Source: Ophiothrix spiculata | Lineage: Eukaryota > Echinodermata > Ophiuroidea > Amphilepidida > Ophiotrichidae | Direction: 5' to 3' (one strand) | Assembly (NCBI GenBank): GCA_000969725.1 | Contig: JXSR01S017113.1 | Length of the DNA stretch: 22,524 nucleotides | Shown: piece by piece, positions 16,201 to 19,904 of the stretch | Layout of the letters: the number at the start of each line of letters is the position of its first letter | Position numbering within the stretch: the first letter of the stretch is position 1 | Program-made: the position numbers and the translations under genes | Notes under the pieces: generated by a model | The model's input: the letters and a program-made list of their open reading frames with translations, nothing else | Told to the model about the DNA's origin: nothing | The model's database searches: none

Positions 16201-17541
16201 GTTTTGAAATTATGGTCCAAAAGGAGTGCTCGCGATGCGTTACGCTAATTACGCGATGCGTTATTATTACGAGCCCCCCACAAACTTTAAAAATGCCTTC
16301 ACTCAAAAATGAGCCGGCCTCTAAGAGCTACAATGTTTGACTCAAGATTTCAGAATTTTTAATTTCTCATAAGTACGGTACCTACAATGTACCTTTGTAC
16401 CAAAAATGAAATATTTTTATTTTGGTGGACTACCTGGTTGAAATAACATGGAATTTGTCCATGGTCATTCGGTATGTTAGCGGCATGCGCAGGAATTTTC
16501 GACTGGTGGGGCTAGATACGAAATTCCCCCAACTTAGGGACCGTTCACAAACACTTGTAGGGGGCTGATGCAAAAAAAAAAAAAAAGGAAAAAAATATTG
16601 CAGAAAATTTTCGGGGCCCCCTTTTCTACATCAACAAATGTTTGACAAAAATGAAAAATTAGTAGTCAAACCCATAAAAAAGCATGTAAGCTCAATTTTT
16701 ACAGGAAAATTTGTTGTAATTTTTTTTCAAGGCTCCCCCCTTTTCGGGAGTGAAAAAATTAGAGGGCCACCCCTTTTTGCACAGTCCCGCCCAACAACAA
16801 CGATAAAACATTGATTAAATTATGGGTCACGAGCCAGCTATCATCATTTGTAAAATAACAAAAGAGAGATATTATAATAACAATATTTATAATATAAGAG
16901 TTCCCCTATGCTTGAACATTTTGTTTTAATTTAAATTAAAAATAGGCAGACCTACAATAAAAAATTTGAAGTCTGTGCTAACTCGGGCTACCCACCCGAT
17001 CTATGTATGGCCTAAACAAGTTTATCATTGCAGTAAGCCATCAGGTTTCATGAGTTTCCAGATTGATCAGTCAAAACAAAGACAAAATTTAAAATGTTGA
17101 AAAGTTTCCCTGCGAACTGCATCGTTAAACTTAAAGTAAATCGTAACGCGCGCGACTCGTCGGCGCTGCCGCTGGAATTAGACTAATCATATAATCATAC
17201 CGTTTACGCTGTAAATATGTGCGACTTTCACGCAAACCACTGCGGCAACAGGCGTCGTTCTCCCAAAACCCCGCAAACGGAGAAACTTAATTATTTAAAA
17301 TAATATAAGTTTACTATAATTATTGTTCATGTTCAATGACAATGTTGTTTCATCAACATGAGTCATGATCAATCAACAAAATTTACAAATGCAATTAAGC
17401 TTATCATATCAATTTGTCAAATAATTATAATAATCAATCATAATTTCCATAAAAACTCACGTCGATGCTAAATTCCATTTCAGCGTCCATGGTAGTCACA
17501 CGGACGCTAAAATTCCTTGGTTTCCTTCTCACGAGCGACAT
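1113..17541 (-). CDS. NF2: Merlin (neurofibromin-2 orthologue), N-terminal 323 codons in 8 exons
   Basis: The spliced exons encode 323 residues with no stop. F1 spans about residues 9-89, F2 90-204 and F3 205-302, and the alpha-helical region begins at about 303. Merlin-specific features are [26 protein letters not shown] and [12 protein letters not shown] (the merlin 'blue box' region, where ezrin/radixin/moesin (ERM) proteins differ) and [18 protein letters not shown]. Merlin links membrane receptors and cortical actin to Hippo kinase signalling, at the plasma membrane and cell junctions. The start at 17541 is chosen because the residues before MDAEMEF match the family's short N-terminal extension and an in-frame TAA lies upstream. 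Human merlin is 595 residues, so the coiled coil and C-terminal domain lie off the left edge. Exon order: 17461-17541, 10824-10952, 9702-9908, 8540-8691, 7655-7730, 4003-4137, 3049-3123, 1113-1226. F3 is partly ERM-like in sequence, but F1 and F2 argue clearly for merlin. Confidence 0.93.
1227..2096. other. Merlin intron 7, right part: no gene seen
   Basis: AT-rich intronic sequence with short self-similar stretches, such as GGAAGGAAGGGAA near 1327 and GGATGGAAGGAAGGGAAAA near 1384, and AAAATCAACCCTTTTTT twice near 1858-1905. The short open frames here have no recognisable protein features. Confidence 0.5.
2097..2390 (-). mobile_element. tRNA-derived SINE
   Basis: Read on the minus strand, the head carries an A box TGGTCTAGTGG (2377-2367) and a B box GAGTTCGAGCC (2335-2325), the spacing and sequence of a tRNA-derived pol III promoter. 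The body contains CTTGGGCAAGATATTTAATC-like sequence and GTAAAGCGCTTTGATCAA, and the far end is an AT-rich TTTATT repeat tail at about 2097-2115. It sits in merlin intron 7, on the same strand as the gene. Confidence 0.7.
2754..3027. repeat. Inverted-repeat (MITE-like) element next to exon 7
   Basis: TCTGTCTCAGCTT at 2776-2788 is matched by its reverse complement AAGCTGAGACAGA at 3014-3026. The left side begins TTAGGCC followed by an A run, like the element at 13142-13530. The right side ends about 16 bp before the merlin exon 7 donor (3043-3048). The interior is very A-rich (2929-2980). Confidence 0.5.
3049..3123 (-). CDS. NF2: Merlin exon 7 (F3 lobe, residues 261-285)
   Basis: 75 nt, 25 codons, phase 0 on both sides. 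The acceptor is TTTGTTTCAG above 3123 and the donor GTAAGT is at 3048-3043. It encodes [20 protein letters not shown] then RMNKL. FTIK is merlin-like, whereas DKKxPDFxFxxPRL is closer to ERM proteins than to human merlin, as might be expected for a slowly evolving invertebrate copy. Confidence 0.93.
3252..3565. repeat. Element with two 81-bp tandem units
   Basis: Two adjacent copies of a unit starting CTCTTGACTAAAAGTGAC lie at 3349-3429 and 3430-3510. They differ at a handful of positions. AGCCGCTCA occurs on both flanks (3301 and 3515), and TTCACATATA near 3260 is loosely inverted as TATATGTGTGAA near 3540. This suggests a small DNA element with internal tandem repeats in merlin intron 6. 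Confidence 0.55.
3566..4002. other. Merlin intron 6, remainder: nothing recognised
   Basis: AT-rich intronic sequence with no convincing repeat ends or coding signal. Confidence 0.5.
4003..4137 (-). CDS. NF2: Merlin exon 6 (F3 lobe, residues 216-260)
   Basis: 135 nt, 45 codons, both borders phase 0. The acceptor is TTTTACAG above 4137 and the donor GTAAGA lies below 4003. It encodes [40 protein letters not shown] and FRDKK, the PTB/PH-like F3 lobe. LTPKIxFPWxEIRNIS is shared by merlin and ERM proteins. Confidence 0.95.
4199..4510. repeat. Repeat-derived segment with hairpins
   Basis: GGACAATTA near 4202 is inverted as AAATTGTCC near 4234. AAGCTTTCGTCAGGAGTAGC (4240-4259) has the look of a dispersed invertebrate repeat. 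TACGAAGGGTT (4410) pairs with AACCCTTCGTTAG (4459), forming a hairpin of about 60 bp. The right end resembles sequence at 193-212. I cannot name the family. Confidence 0.4.
4690..5190. repeat. Degenerate tandem repeat, about 7 units of 70-85 bp
   Basis: Diverged copies of a unit with the consensus order TAAGGTGCTGAAATGAGGAA, CATGTAG, CACACAACTGCCTC, TTTTGCCATGG and CACACATATTTGCTAT. Recognisable unit starts fall near 4709, 4794, 4860, 4939, 5007, 5091 and 5160. The array lies in merlin intron 5. Open frames through it are by-products of the repetition. Confidence 0.6.
5231..6639. other. Merlin intron 5, middle: nothing recognised
   Basis: About 1.4 kb of AT-rich sequence. A short direct repeat, TACAGGTGTATATT, occurs twice near 6526-6553. 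No coding, RNA or terminal-repeat signal was found. Confidence 0.5.
6640..6975. mobile_element. TTAA-flanked MITE
   Basis: The left end TTAAAGGAGCATGGTCC (from 6640) is the inverse of the right end GGACCAAGCTCCTTTAA (to 6975), with one mismatch over 17 bp. The outermost TTAA on both sides is the target duplication expected for piggyBac-type transposition. It is 336 bp long with no coding capacity, so non-autonomous. It sits in merlin intron 5. Confidence 0.7.
6976..7654. other. Merlin intron 5, exon 5 proximal part: nothing recognised
   Basis: AT-rich intronic sequence without repeat ends, coding signal or RNA gene that I can support. Confidence 0.5.
7655..7730 (-). CDS. NF2: Merlin exon 5 (end of F2, residues 190-215)
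   Basis: 76 nt: the last base of the split Arg codon, then 25 codons. The acceptor is TTCTTGCCAG above 7730. The donor is GTTGGT at 7654-7649, the weakest of the set. It encodes [20 protein letters not shown] and YFEIK, the last helix of F2, nearly identical to vertebrate merlin. The intron after it is phase 0. Confidence 0.94.
7731..8040. other. Merlin intron 4, left part
   Basis: Contains a short degenerate repetition of AAGGTCCTNAGCCCANT (7917-7970). No gene is seen. Confidence 0.4.
8041..8105 (-). pseudogene. Degraded partial copy of merlin exon 4
   Basis: On the minus strand this reads [19 protein letters not shown] and then a stop, recalling the exon 4 segment [18 protein letters not shown] with TEH after a deletion. 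At DNA level CTTCCCACATCGCTGG (8068-8083) is identical to 8583-8598, and flanking bases such as TTGGTG also align. It has no splice sites and carries deletions, so it is a relic rather than an exon. Confidence 0.5.
8161..8418. repeat. Short tandem and inverted repeats around GATGTACATCCATG
   Basis: TGGGATGTACATCCATGTAG is repeated with a 25-bp period at 8161 and 8186. Further right, GGAATGTACAT (8381) and ATGTACATTCC (8408-8418) are inverted copies related to the same core. Confidence 0.6.
8540..8691 (-). CDS. NF2: Merlin exon 4 (F2 lobe with blue box, residues 140-190)
   Basis: 152 nt: 50 codons plus 2 nt of an Arg codon that is completed in exon 5 (phase 2). The acceptor is CTCATAG above 8691 and the donor GTAAGT is at 8539-8534. 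It encodes [40 protein letters not shown] and [17 protein letters not shown] corresponds to the blue-box motif used to tell merlin from ERM proteins. A degraded copy of the middle of this exon appears at about 8041-8105 in the next intron. Confidence 0.95.
8692..9140. other. Merlin intron 3, right-flank sequence: nothing recognised
   Basis: Intronic sequence below the exon 4 acceptor with no recognised feature. Confidence 0.4.
9141..9612 (+). repeat. Direct duplication of a fragment resembling a LINE 3' end
   Basis: Two related units lie at about 9141-9398 and 9399-9612. Both share a segment beginning near ATCTTCAATAGTAATTCT and one beginning near TTTTTGAACCATCATTTTTT and ending at GGAGCAGA. 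In the first unit the plus strand reads YGNGLPQV near 9221 and, in another frame, NFKIRLKTHF before a stop near 9325. This recalls the last residues of many non-LTR reverse transcriptases. The LINE assignment is tentative; the duplication is plain. Confidence 0.55.
9702..9908 (-). CDS. NF2: Merlin exon 3 (F1/F2 junction, residues 71-139)
   Basis: 207 nt, 69 codons, both borders phase 0. The acceptor is TTTTAG above 9908 and the donor GTAGG lies below 9702. It encodes the end of F1 ([18 protein letters not shown]) and the first helices of F2 ([37 protein letters not shown]). In human NF2 this stretch is split into two exons, so this gene has one intron fewer here. Only [11 protein letters not shown] diverges clearly from the family, as expected for a surface loop. 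Confidence 0.95.
10093..10238. mobile_element. Near-palindromic MITE, 146 bp
   Basis: The outer arms AGGTATTCAAACACACCAGA and onward to GCGAATC (10093-10128) and GATTCGCG through GAATACCT (10199-10238) are inverted copies with few differences. An inner pair, GCGTAGGCATATTTTTAT (10148) and ATAAAAATATGCAGACGC (10179), continues the palindrome almost to the centre. The whole element could fold into one hairpin. It lies in merlin intron 2. Confidence 0.75.
10502..10551. repeat. Small palindrome and CRE-like site in intron 2
   Basis: TGGAGTTTGATATCGAACTC at 10502-10521 extends to a 22-bp near-palindrome. TGACGTCA at 10544-10551 is a perfect CRE/ATF-type octamer. Both may belong to a longer repeat that includes the neighbouring inverted-repeat element; function is unknown. 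Confidence 0.35.
10573..10811. mobile_element. Inverted-repeat element touching the exon 2 donor
   Basis: The left end TGATGGCTCACCCCGAAAGG with following GGGGACT is the inverse of the right end AGTCCCCCTTTTTGGGGTGA with following GTCATCA. It is 239 bp long and non-coding. The right end stops 6 bp short of the GTAAGT donor of merlin exon 2 (10818-10823). Confidence 0.65.
10824..10952 (-). CDS. NF2: Merlin exon 2 (FERM F1 lobe, residues 28-70)
   Basis: 129 nt, 43 codons. The acceptor is CATTACAG just above 10952 and the donor GTAAGT is at 10823-10818; both borders are phase 0. It encodes [20 protein letters not shown] and then [10 protein letters not shown] through AWLKMDKK, the ubiquitin-like F1 lobe. 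LVCRT, RETW and WLKMDKK are merlin-type; ERM proteins have different residues at these places. A copy of its first 27 bp with the acceptor lies at 11003-11084, and an inverted-repeat element ends 6 bp past the donor. Confidence 0.95.
11003..11084 (-). repeat. Tandem copy of the exon 2 acceptor and first 27 exon bases
   Basis: GAATAAGTGCCGTCCTACTG and the bases after it through GTAAT occur at 10926-10959 and again, identical, at 11003-11036. The intron side (ATTTAGAATTATGTATG) is also shared. The copied exon part reads LKAVGRHLF before departing. The second copy has a small insertion between its acceptor and pyrimidine tract. Confidence 0.85.
11150..12072 (+). mobile_element. 5'-truncated, inactive non-LTR retrotransposon (CR1/Jockey-like)
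   Basis: The plus-strand open frame up to the stop at 11907-11909 encodes the C-terminal end of a LINE reverse transcriptase. It has [33 protein letters not shown], a [20 protein letters not shown] block, [19 protein letters not shown] and finally [10 protein letters not shown] and FKSAV. Just upstream, in another frame, [13 protein letters not shown] (about 11157-11190) looks like a decayed YADD catalytic box, with a frameshift after it. The 3' end is an (ATAA)n tail at about 12057-12071. No endonuclease domain and few RT motifs remain, so the copy is dead. It is antisense to merlin, in intron 1. Confidence 0.85.
12213..12415. mobile_element. MITE with CTGTAAAAC ends and TA flanks
   Basis: The left arm TACTGTAAAACAAGAAATAT followed by TTGC is the inverse of the right arm GCAAATATTTCTTGTTTTAC followed by AGTA. 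If TA is the target duplication, the element is of the Tc1/mariner type. It is 203 bp long and non-coding; the interior repeats GCAAATT/AATTTCGC motifs. Confidence 0.7.
12416..13141. other. Merlin intron 1 segment: nothing recognised
   Basis: AT-rich sequence. ATGAAAGGAGGGGGGAGGAT (12727-12746) is the only compositional feature noted. Confidence 0.45.
13142..13530. mobile_element. Inverted-repeat element with AGGCCAAA ends
   Basis: The left TTAGGCCAAAGAAAAAAAAG then GTTTGGTTGTCC (13142-13174) is mirrored on the right by GGACAACCAAACC (13498-13510) then TTTTTGGCCTTA. Next inside, GCCCGCCCC (13182) and CCGCCCGCCCGC (13465) contribute GC-rich blocks. An A run of about 25 occupies 13431-13455. 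It carries no transposase. Confidence 0.65.
13683..13726. repeat. Perfect 17-bp hairpin
   Basis: ACACACCATCTACCCAT (13683-13699), a 10-base loop, then ATGGGTAGATGGTGTGT (13710-13726). The stem is shorter than a microRNA precursor. It may be the middle of a degraded palindromic element. Confidence 0.6.
13999..14336. mobile_element. Inverted-repeat element with CCNGGCCCGTAGCCAGG ends
   Basis: CCAGGCCCGTAGCCAGG (13999-14015) and a G-run block at 14025 are mirrored by CGCACCCCCCGCCCTGGCTA followed by TGGGCTTGG (14308-14336). It is 338 bp long. The AAAAAGTGGACCTTTTGGAG interior has a loose inverse near 14255. No coding capacity. Confidence 0.65.
14473..15004. mobile_element. TTAA-flanked MITE, 532 bp
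   Basis: The left end TTAAAGGGACTAGCCTAGAT followed by TC is inverted at the right end, GAATCTAGGCCAGTCCCTTT followed by AA, with one mismatch in 22. TTAA at each edge is the expected piggyBac-type target site. A perfect 22-bp palindrome lies at 14827-14848 (TTTTTGTCGCCGGCGACAAA plus AA). It shares the TTAAAGG start and TTAA duplication with the element at 6640-6975. Confidence 0.75.
15005..16530. other. Merlin intron 1 segment: mostly unrecognised
   Basis: Holds a GT repeat followed by a run of G (about 15862-15889) and a local direct repeat of GCGATGCGTTA (16232 and 16252). The short open frames have no recognisable domains. Confidence 0.45.
16536..16796. repeat. Low-complexity dispersed repeat
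   Basis: GGGACCGTTCACAAACACTT (16538-16557) followed by GGGGGCTGATGC and a long A run has the style of a dispersed invertebrate repeat. The rest alternates C runs and A runs up to CAGTCCCGCCC. I see no clear terminal repeats. Confidence 0.4.
16928..16990 (+). repeat. Dispersed direct repeat, copy 1
   Basis: TAATTTAAATTAAAAATAGG through GTCTGTGCTAACTCGGGCTA. The last 33 bp match 19114-19146 at all but a few positions. The copies lie on opposite sides of the merlin promoter. Confidence 0.65.
16991..17460. other. Merlin intron 1, exon 1 proximal part
   Basis: Contains a locally CpG-rich stretch (17140-17175, GTAACGCGCGCGACTCGTCG) in otherwise AT-rich sequence. No gene is seen. Confidence 0.45.
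17461..17541 (-). CDS. NF2: Merlin exon 1 (start codon, residues 1-27)
   Basis: 81 nt and 27 codons, from ATG at 17541 to the donor GTGAG at 17460-17456. It encodes [20 protein letters not shown] followed by [19 protein letters not shown] is the first strand of the FERM F1 lobe and is close to both merlin and ERM proteins. The basic residues ahead of it match the N-terminal extension seen in merlins. A TAA lies upstream in the same frame, so no longer N-terminus is possible without another exon. The intron after it is phase 0. Confidence 0.92.
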
Positions 17542-18050
17542 GATGGAAATGCAAAAAATGCACAGATTTTATTCAGTATCCGTCATCAGGCTCCTGTCAA
17601 CTCATCATTCAGGAATGAATGGGATGTCCTTCACTTTGCTTTGCGGCGTTTTGTTTTGACGGGTTTATTTCGGGTCATTGCTTATCCAGTGCTTTTAAAC
17701 TTAAGGGCATTAATCTAGATAACTGTAATACACTTTTTGACCACTAATTTGGGCATTATGAAATAAAAATACACAGGATGTTAATTATTTATAAATGAGT
17801 AATGAACCTTTAGGAAAAAAATTCCATTTTAATACTTTAAAAAAGGTAAGTTTCATACTTGAGAATTTATCATCACATTCCAGAGTTTGATACTAGAAAC
17901 GCAGGAGCCATCGGAATTGACGCAAGCGCATTTGAAGGTCTCTTCTCTGCTGATTTCGCACGATTTGGCGGGAGTTCACCGTACGTAAACATCACAGTGG
18001 ATGAAATAAATATCTTGGTTTTGTAACATTTCCGTTTCCTGACAACCAAA
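17542..18050. promoter_or_regulatory. Probable divergent promoter region
   Basis: Only 509 bp separate the merlin start codon (17541, minus) from the putative plus-strand start (18051). On the minus strand CATTCCT (17610-17616) fits the TEAD-type core. On the plus side TTTGGCGGGA (17964-17973) fits an E2F-type site. No TATA box is placed convincingly. The divergent assignment depends on the weak plus-strand gene. Confidence 0.4.
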
Positions 18051-18083
18051 ATGGCACATCTACTCACAAGAGGAGCTATCAAG
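18051..18083 (+). CDS. Putative first coding exon of an unidentified gene
   Basis: AAAATGG start context, then eleven codons MAHLLTRGAIK running into a strong GTACGT donor at 18084. The peptide, with Leu, Arg and Lys and no acidic residues, would suit the start of a mitochondrial presequence. A possible acceptor, TTTTTCTAG before 18961, would add AESFRQRSGDCESQMRNALR and three residues before a stop, which does not look like a conserved protein. The true second exon may therefore lie beyond the window. Identity is unknown. Confidence 0.35.
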
Positions 18084-18091
18084 GTACGTTT

Positions 18092-19113
18092 TGATATACT
18101 TTTTGTTTTGAAGATGTAGACAAGGAATGACTATTTTATACTTTGAATTCGTGTACATAACATGATGGTGGTTTTGTGGCTGTAATTTTGTAAATTATAA
18201 ATATTAATATAATGCCAATCATGATATTGCACAATCATGCATAGCTGGTACCCCAGCCCTCCGCGAGGGCTAGGCAAGTATGTACTGAGCTATGGTCGGG
18301 CATTGGCGCAAGAGCTCGAATGCGCCGTGTTGAAAAATATAGCGCAGAAGAAATTCGAACATCTGAACATGCGAAGTTTAGTTTTGAAAAAGTCACTTAC
18401 CTTTCTGATATACATATTATATAGGCGACCCACATCATACGCAAGGTATACGCAGCACAATGCCAGGTCTAAAAATAACTCGCGCTTGACTTCGTCTTCG
18501 TGCGCGGTGAAAACAATCAATACAGCCAGTCACCCCTTCATTTTCTTTCTTTTTTAGCCATCTGACGAAAATCTGTGAAATGATGAGCTGGGTTATTAGG
18601 CTGGGAGTGTTTGTCATTTTGTTACGACTTGAATACTACACATCTCATATAATTTTGGAATCAAAATATTTTGACAATTTGCTAAAATCAATATAATCGA
18701 AGATTCCGCAAGTCGACATTTTCTCCATGGCATTGAGTTGAATGGGAAGTCGGCAAATGTTTTCACCGCGCTATTCGGACAAACGTCCCGGATGTAAACA
18801 AAACGCCCGGATGTCTGCTCCTGCCTATTGCCTTTTATGTGTTACGTACATAATTATTGTTGATGGATATTAAATCGATCATTTTTTGTAATGTTTGACA
18901 AAAAAAGAATTTTCATGAGTAAAGTGATTTTTTGTAACTGTAAAAATAACGTTTTTCTAGGCTGAATCCTTCCGACAACGTTCTGGTGATTGTGAGAGCC
19001 AAATGCGCAATGCGCTACGCCTACGACAGTGACTGGATGATTCAGTCTACTGTGGCCCCGGGAATAAAAGGCTACTTCACGCTCAGACTTCTAATTTAAA
19101 TAAAAAATACGAT
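18092..19113. other. Region right of the putative plus-strand exon: no clear gene
   Basis: AT-rich with GC-richer patches near 18250-18330 and 18960-19070. A small hairpin AGCCCTC-CGC-GAGGGCT sits at 18255-18271. The open frames here (106 residues or fewer) show no recognisable domain. An AATAAA occurs at 19062, but nothing supports its use. Confidence 0.4.
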
Positions 19114-19146
19114 ATAAAAAATTGAAATCTGTGCTAACTCGGGCTA
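19114..19146 (+). repeat. Dispersed direct repeat, copy 2
   Basis: ATAAAAAATTGAAATCTGTG continuing to CTAACTCGGGCTA. It matches 16957-16990 in the same orientation, 2.2 kb away. Confidence 0.65.
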
Positions 19147-19398
19147 AAATCATGCAATGCACAAAAATCAAATTGAATCATGACAAACATGATCGTTAAT
19201 ATTCATGTCATCATAAACATACATATAATATATAATTACCTCTAATGTTGTCGACAATATTGTAACGTAACTTTTAAATAACTAAAATATTTTTACCGAT
19301 TAGGCGATTGCATGGACCGTCACCTTATTGTGTATTGGCGACAAAATGTGCTGTGCTTCATCATGTTCTTCAAACCATAACTATAACTAAATTTCACT

Positions 19399-19693
19399 AG
19401 AAATAAAAAACATCTTGGTTTGGACAAACCATCTCGGTTTTAAGTGCCTCAAAACAATGGCATTACACCACTTGAAACTGAGACTCTAAACTATACTCGT
19501 AATTATTGATCCCTAAAAGTGAGACACCAAAGGGAGACACATAAATTGAATTATTGATTTTTGTGCAAAAAACATCCCAGTTTGGCATCTCACTTTCCTG
19601 TCTCAGGTGAGAACAATAGAATAGTGGCCATTGTTTTGAGGCACTTGAAGTATACCGAGATGCTTTGTCCAAACCGAGATGTTTTTTATTTCT
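19399..19693. mobile_element. Inverted-repeat element with about 65-bp arms
   Basis: AGAAATAAAAAACATCTTGG (19399) running through AAGTGCCTCAAAACAATGG (19442-19460) is mirrored by CCATTGTTTTGAGGCACTT (19629-19647) running through ATGTTTTTTATTTCT (to 19693). The arms differ at a few positions. The 295-bp element has no coding capacity and is probably a MITE. Confidence 0.75.
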
Positions 19694-19904
19694 CTGCCAA
19701 AATTTCTCAGACAAAATCAGTCACGTGGCTACCAATTGCAGGGCGCCGATCGCGTTTGTAAACAATTGGCCCTGTATAGTCCAAGAGTATTAGCTCATAT
19801 ATGCAAAAAGGTGGACATTTTTGGTAACAAGCTGATTTTTTCAGAATAGATGCAGAAATATGTGTAGAATCACTGGTAAAAAGTCCCCGAAAATCCCCTG
19901 TGAG

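Noticed and set aside
1113-17541. Ezrin/radixin/moesin identity for the main gene
   Set aside because: F1 and F2 carry merlin-type residues ([20 protein letters not shown], MTPxMWEERI, RDEAEMEY) that ERM proteins lack.
18051-19032. A complete two-exon 34-residue gene made from 18051-18083 and the open frame after 18960
   Set aside because: Splice signals are plausible but the joined peptide resembles nothing known and stops quickly; kept only as a possible first exon.
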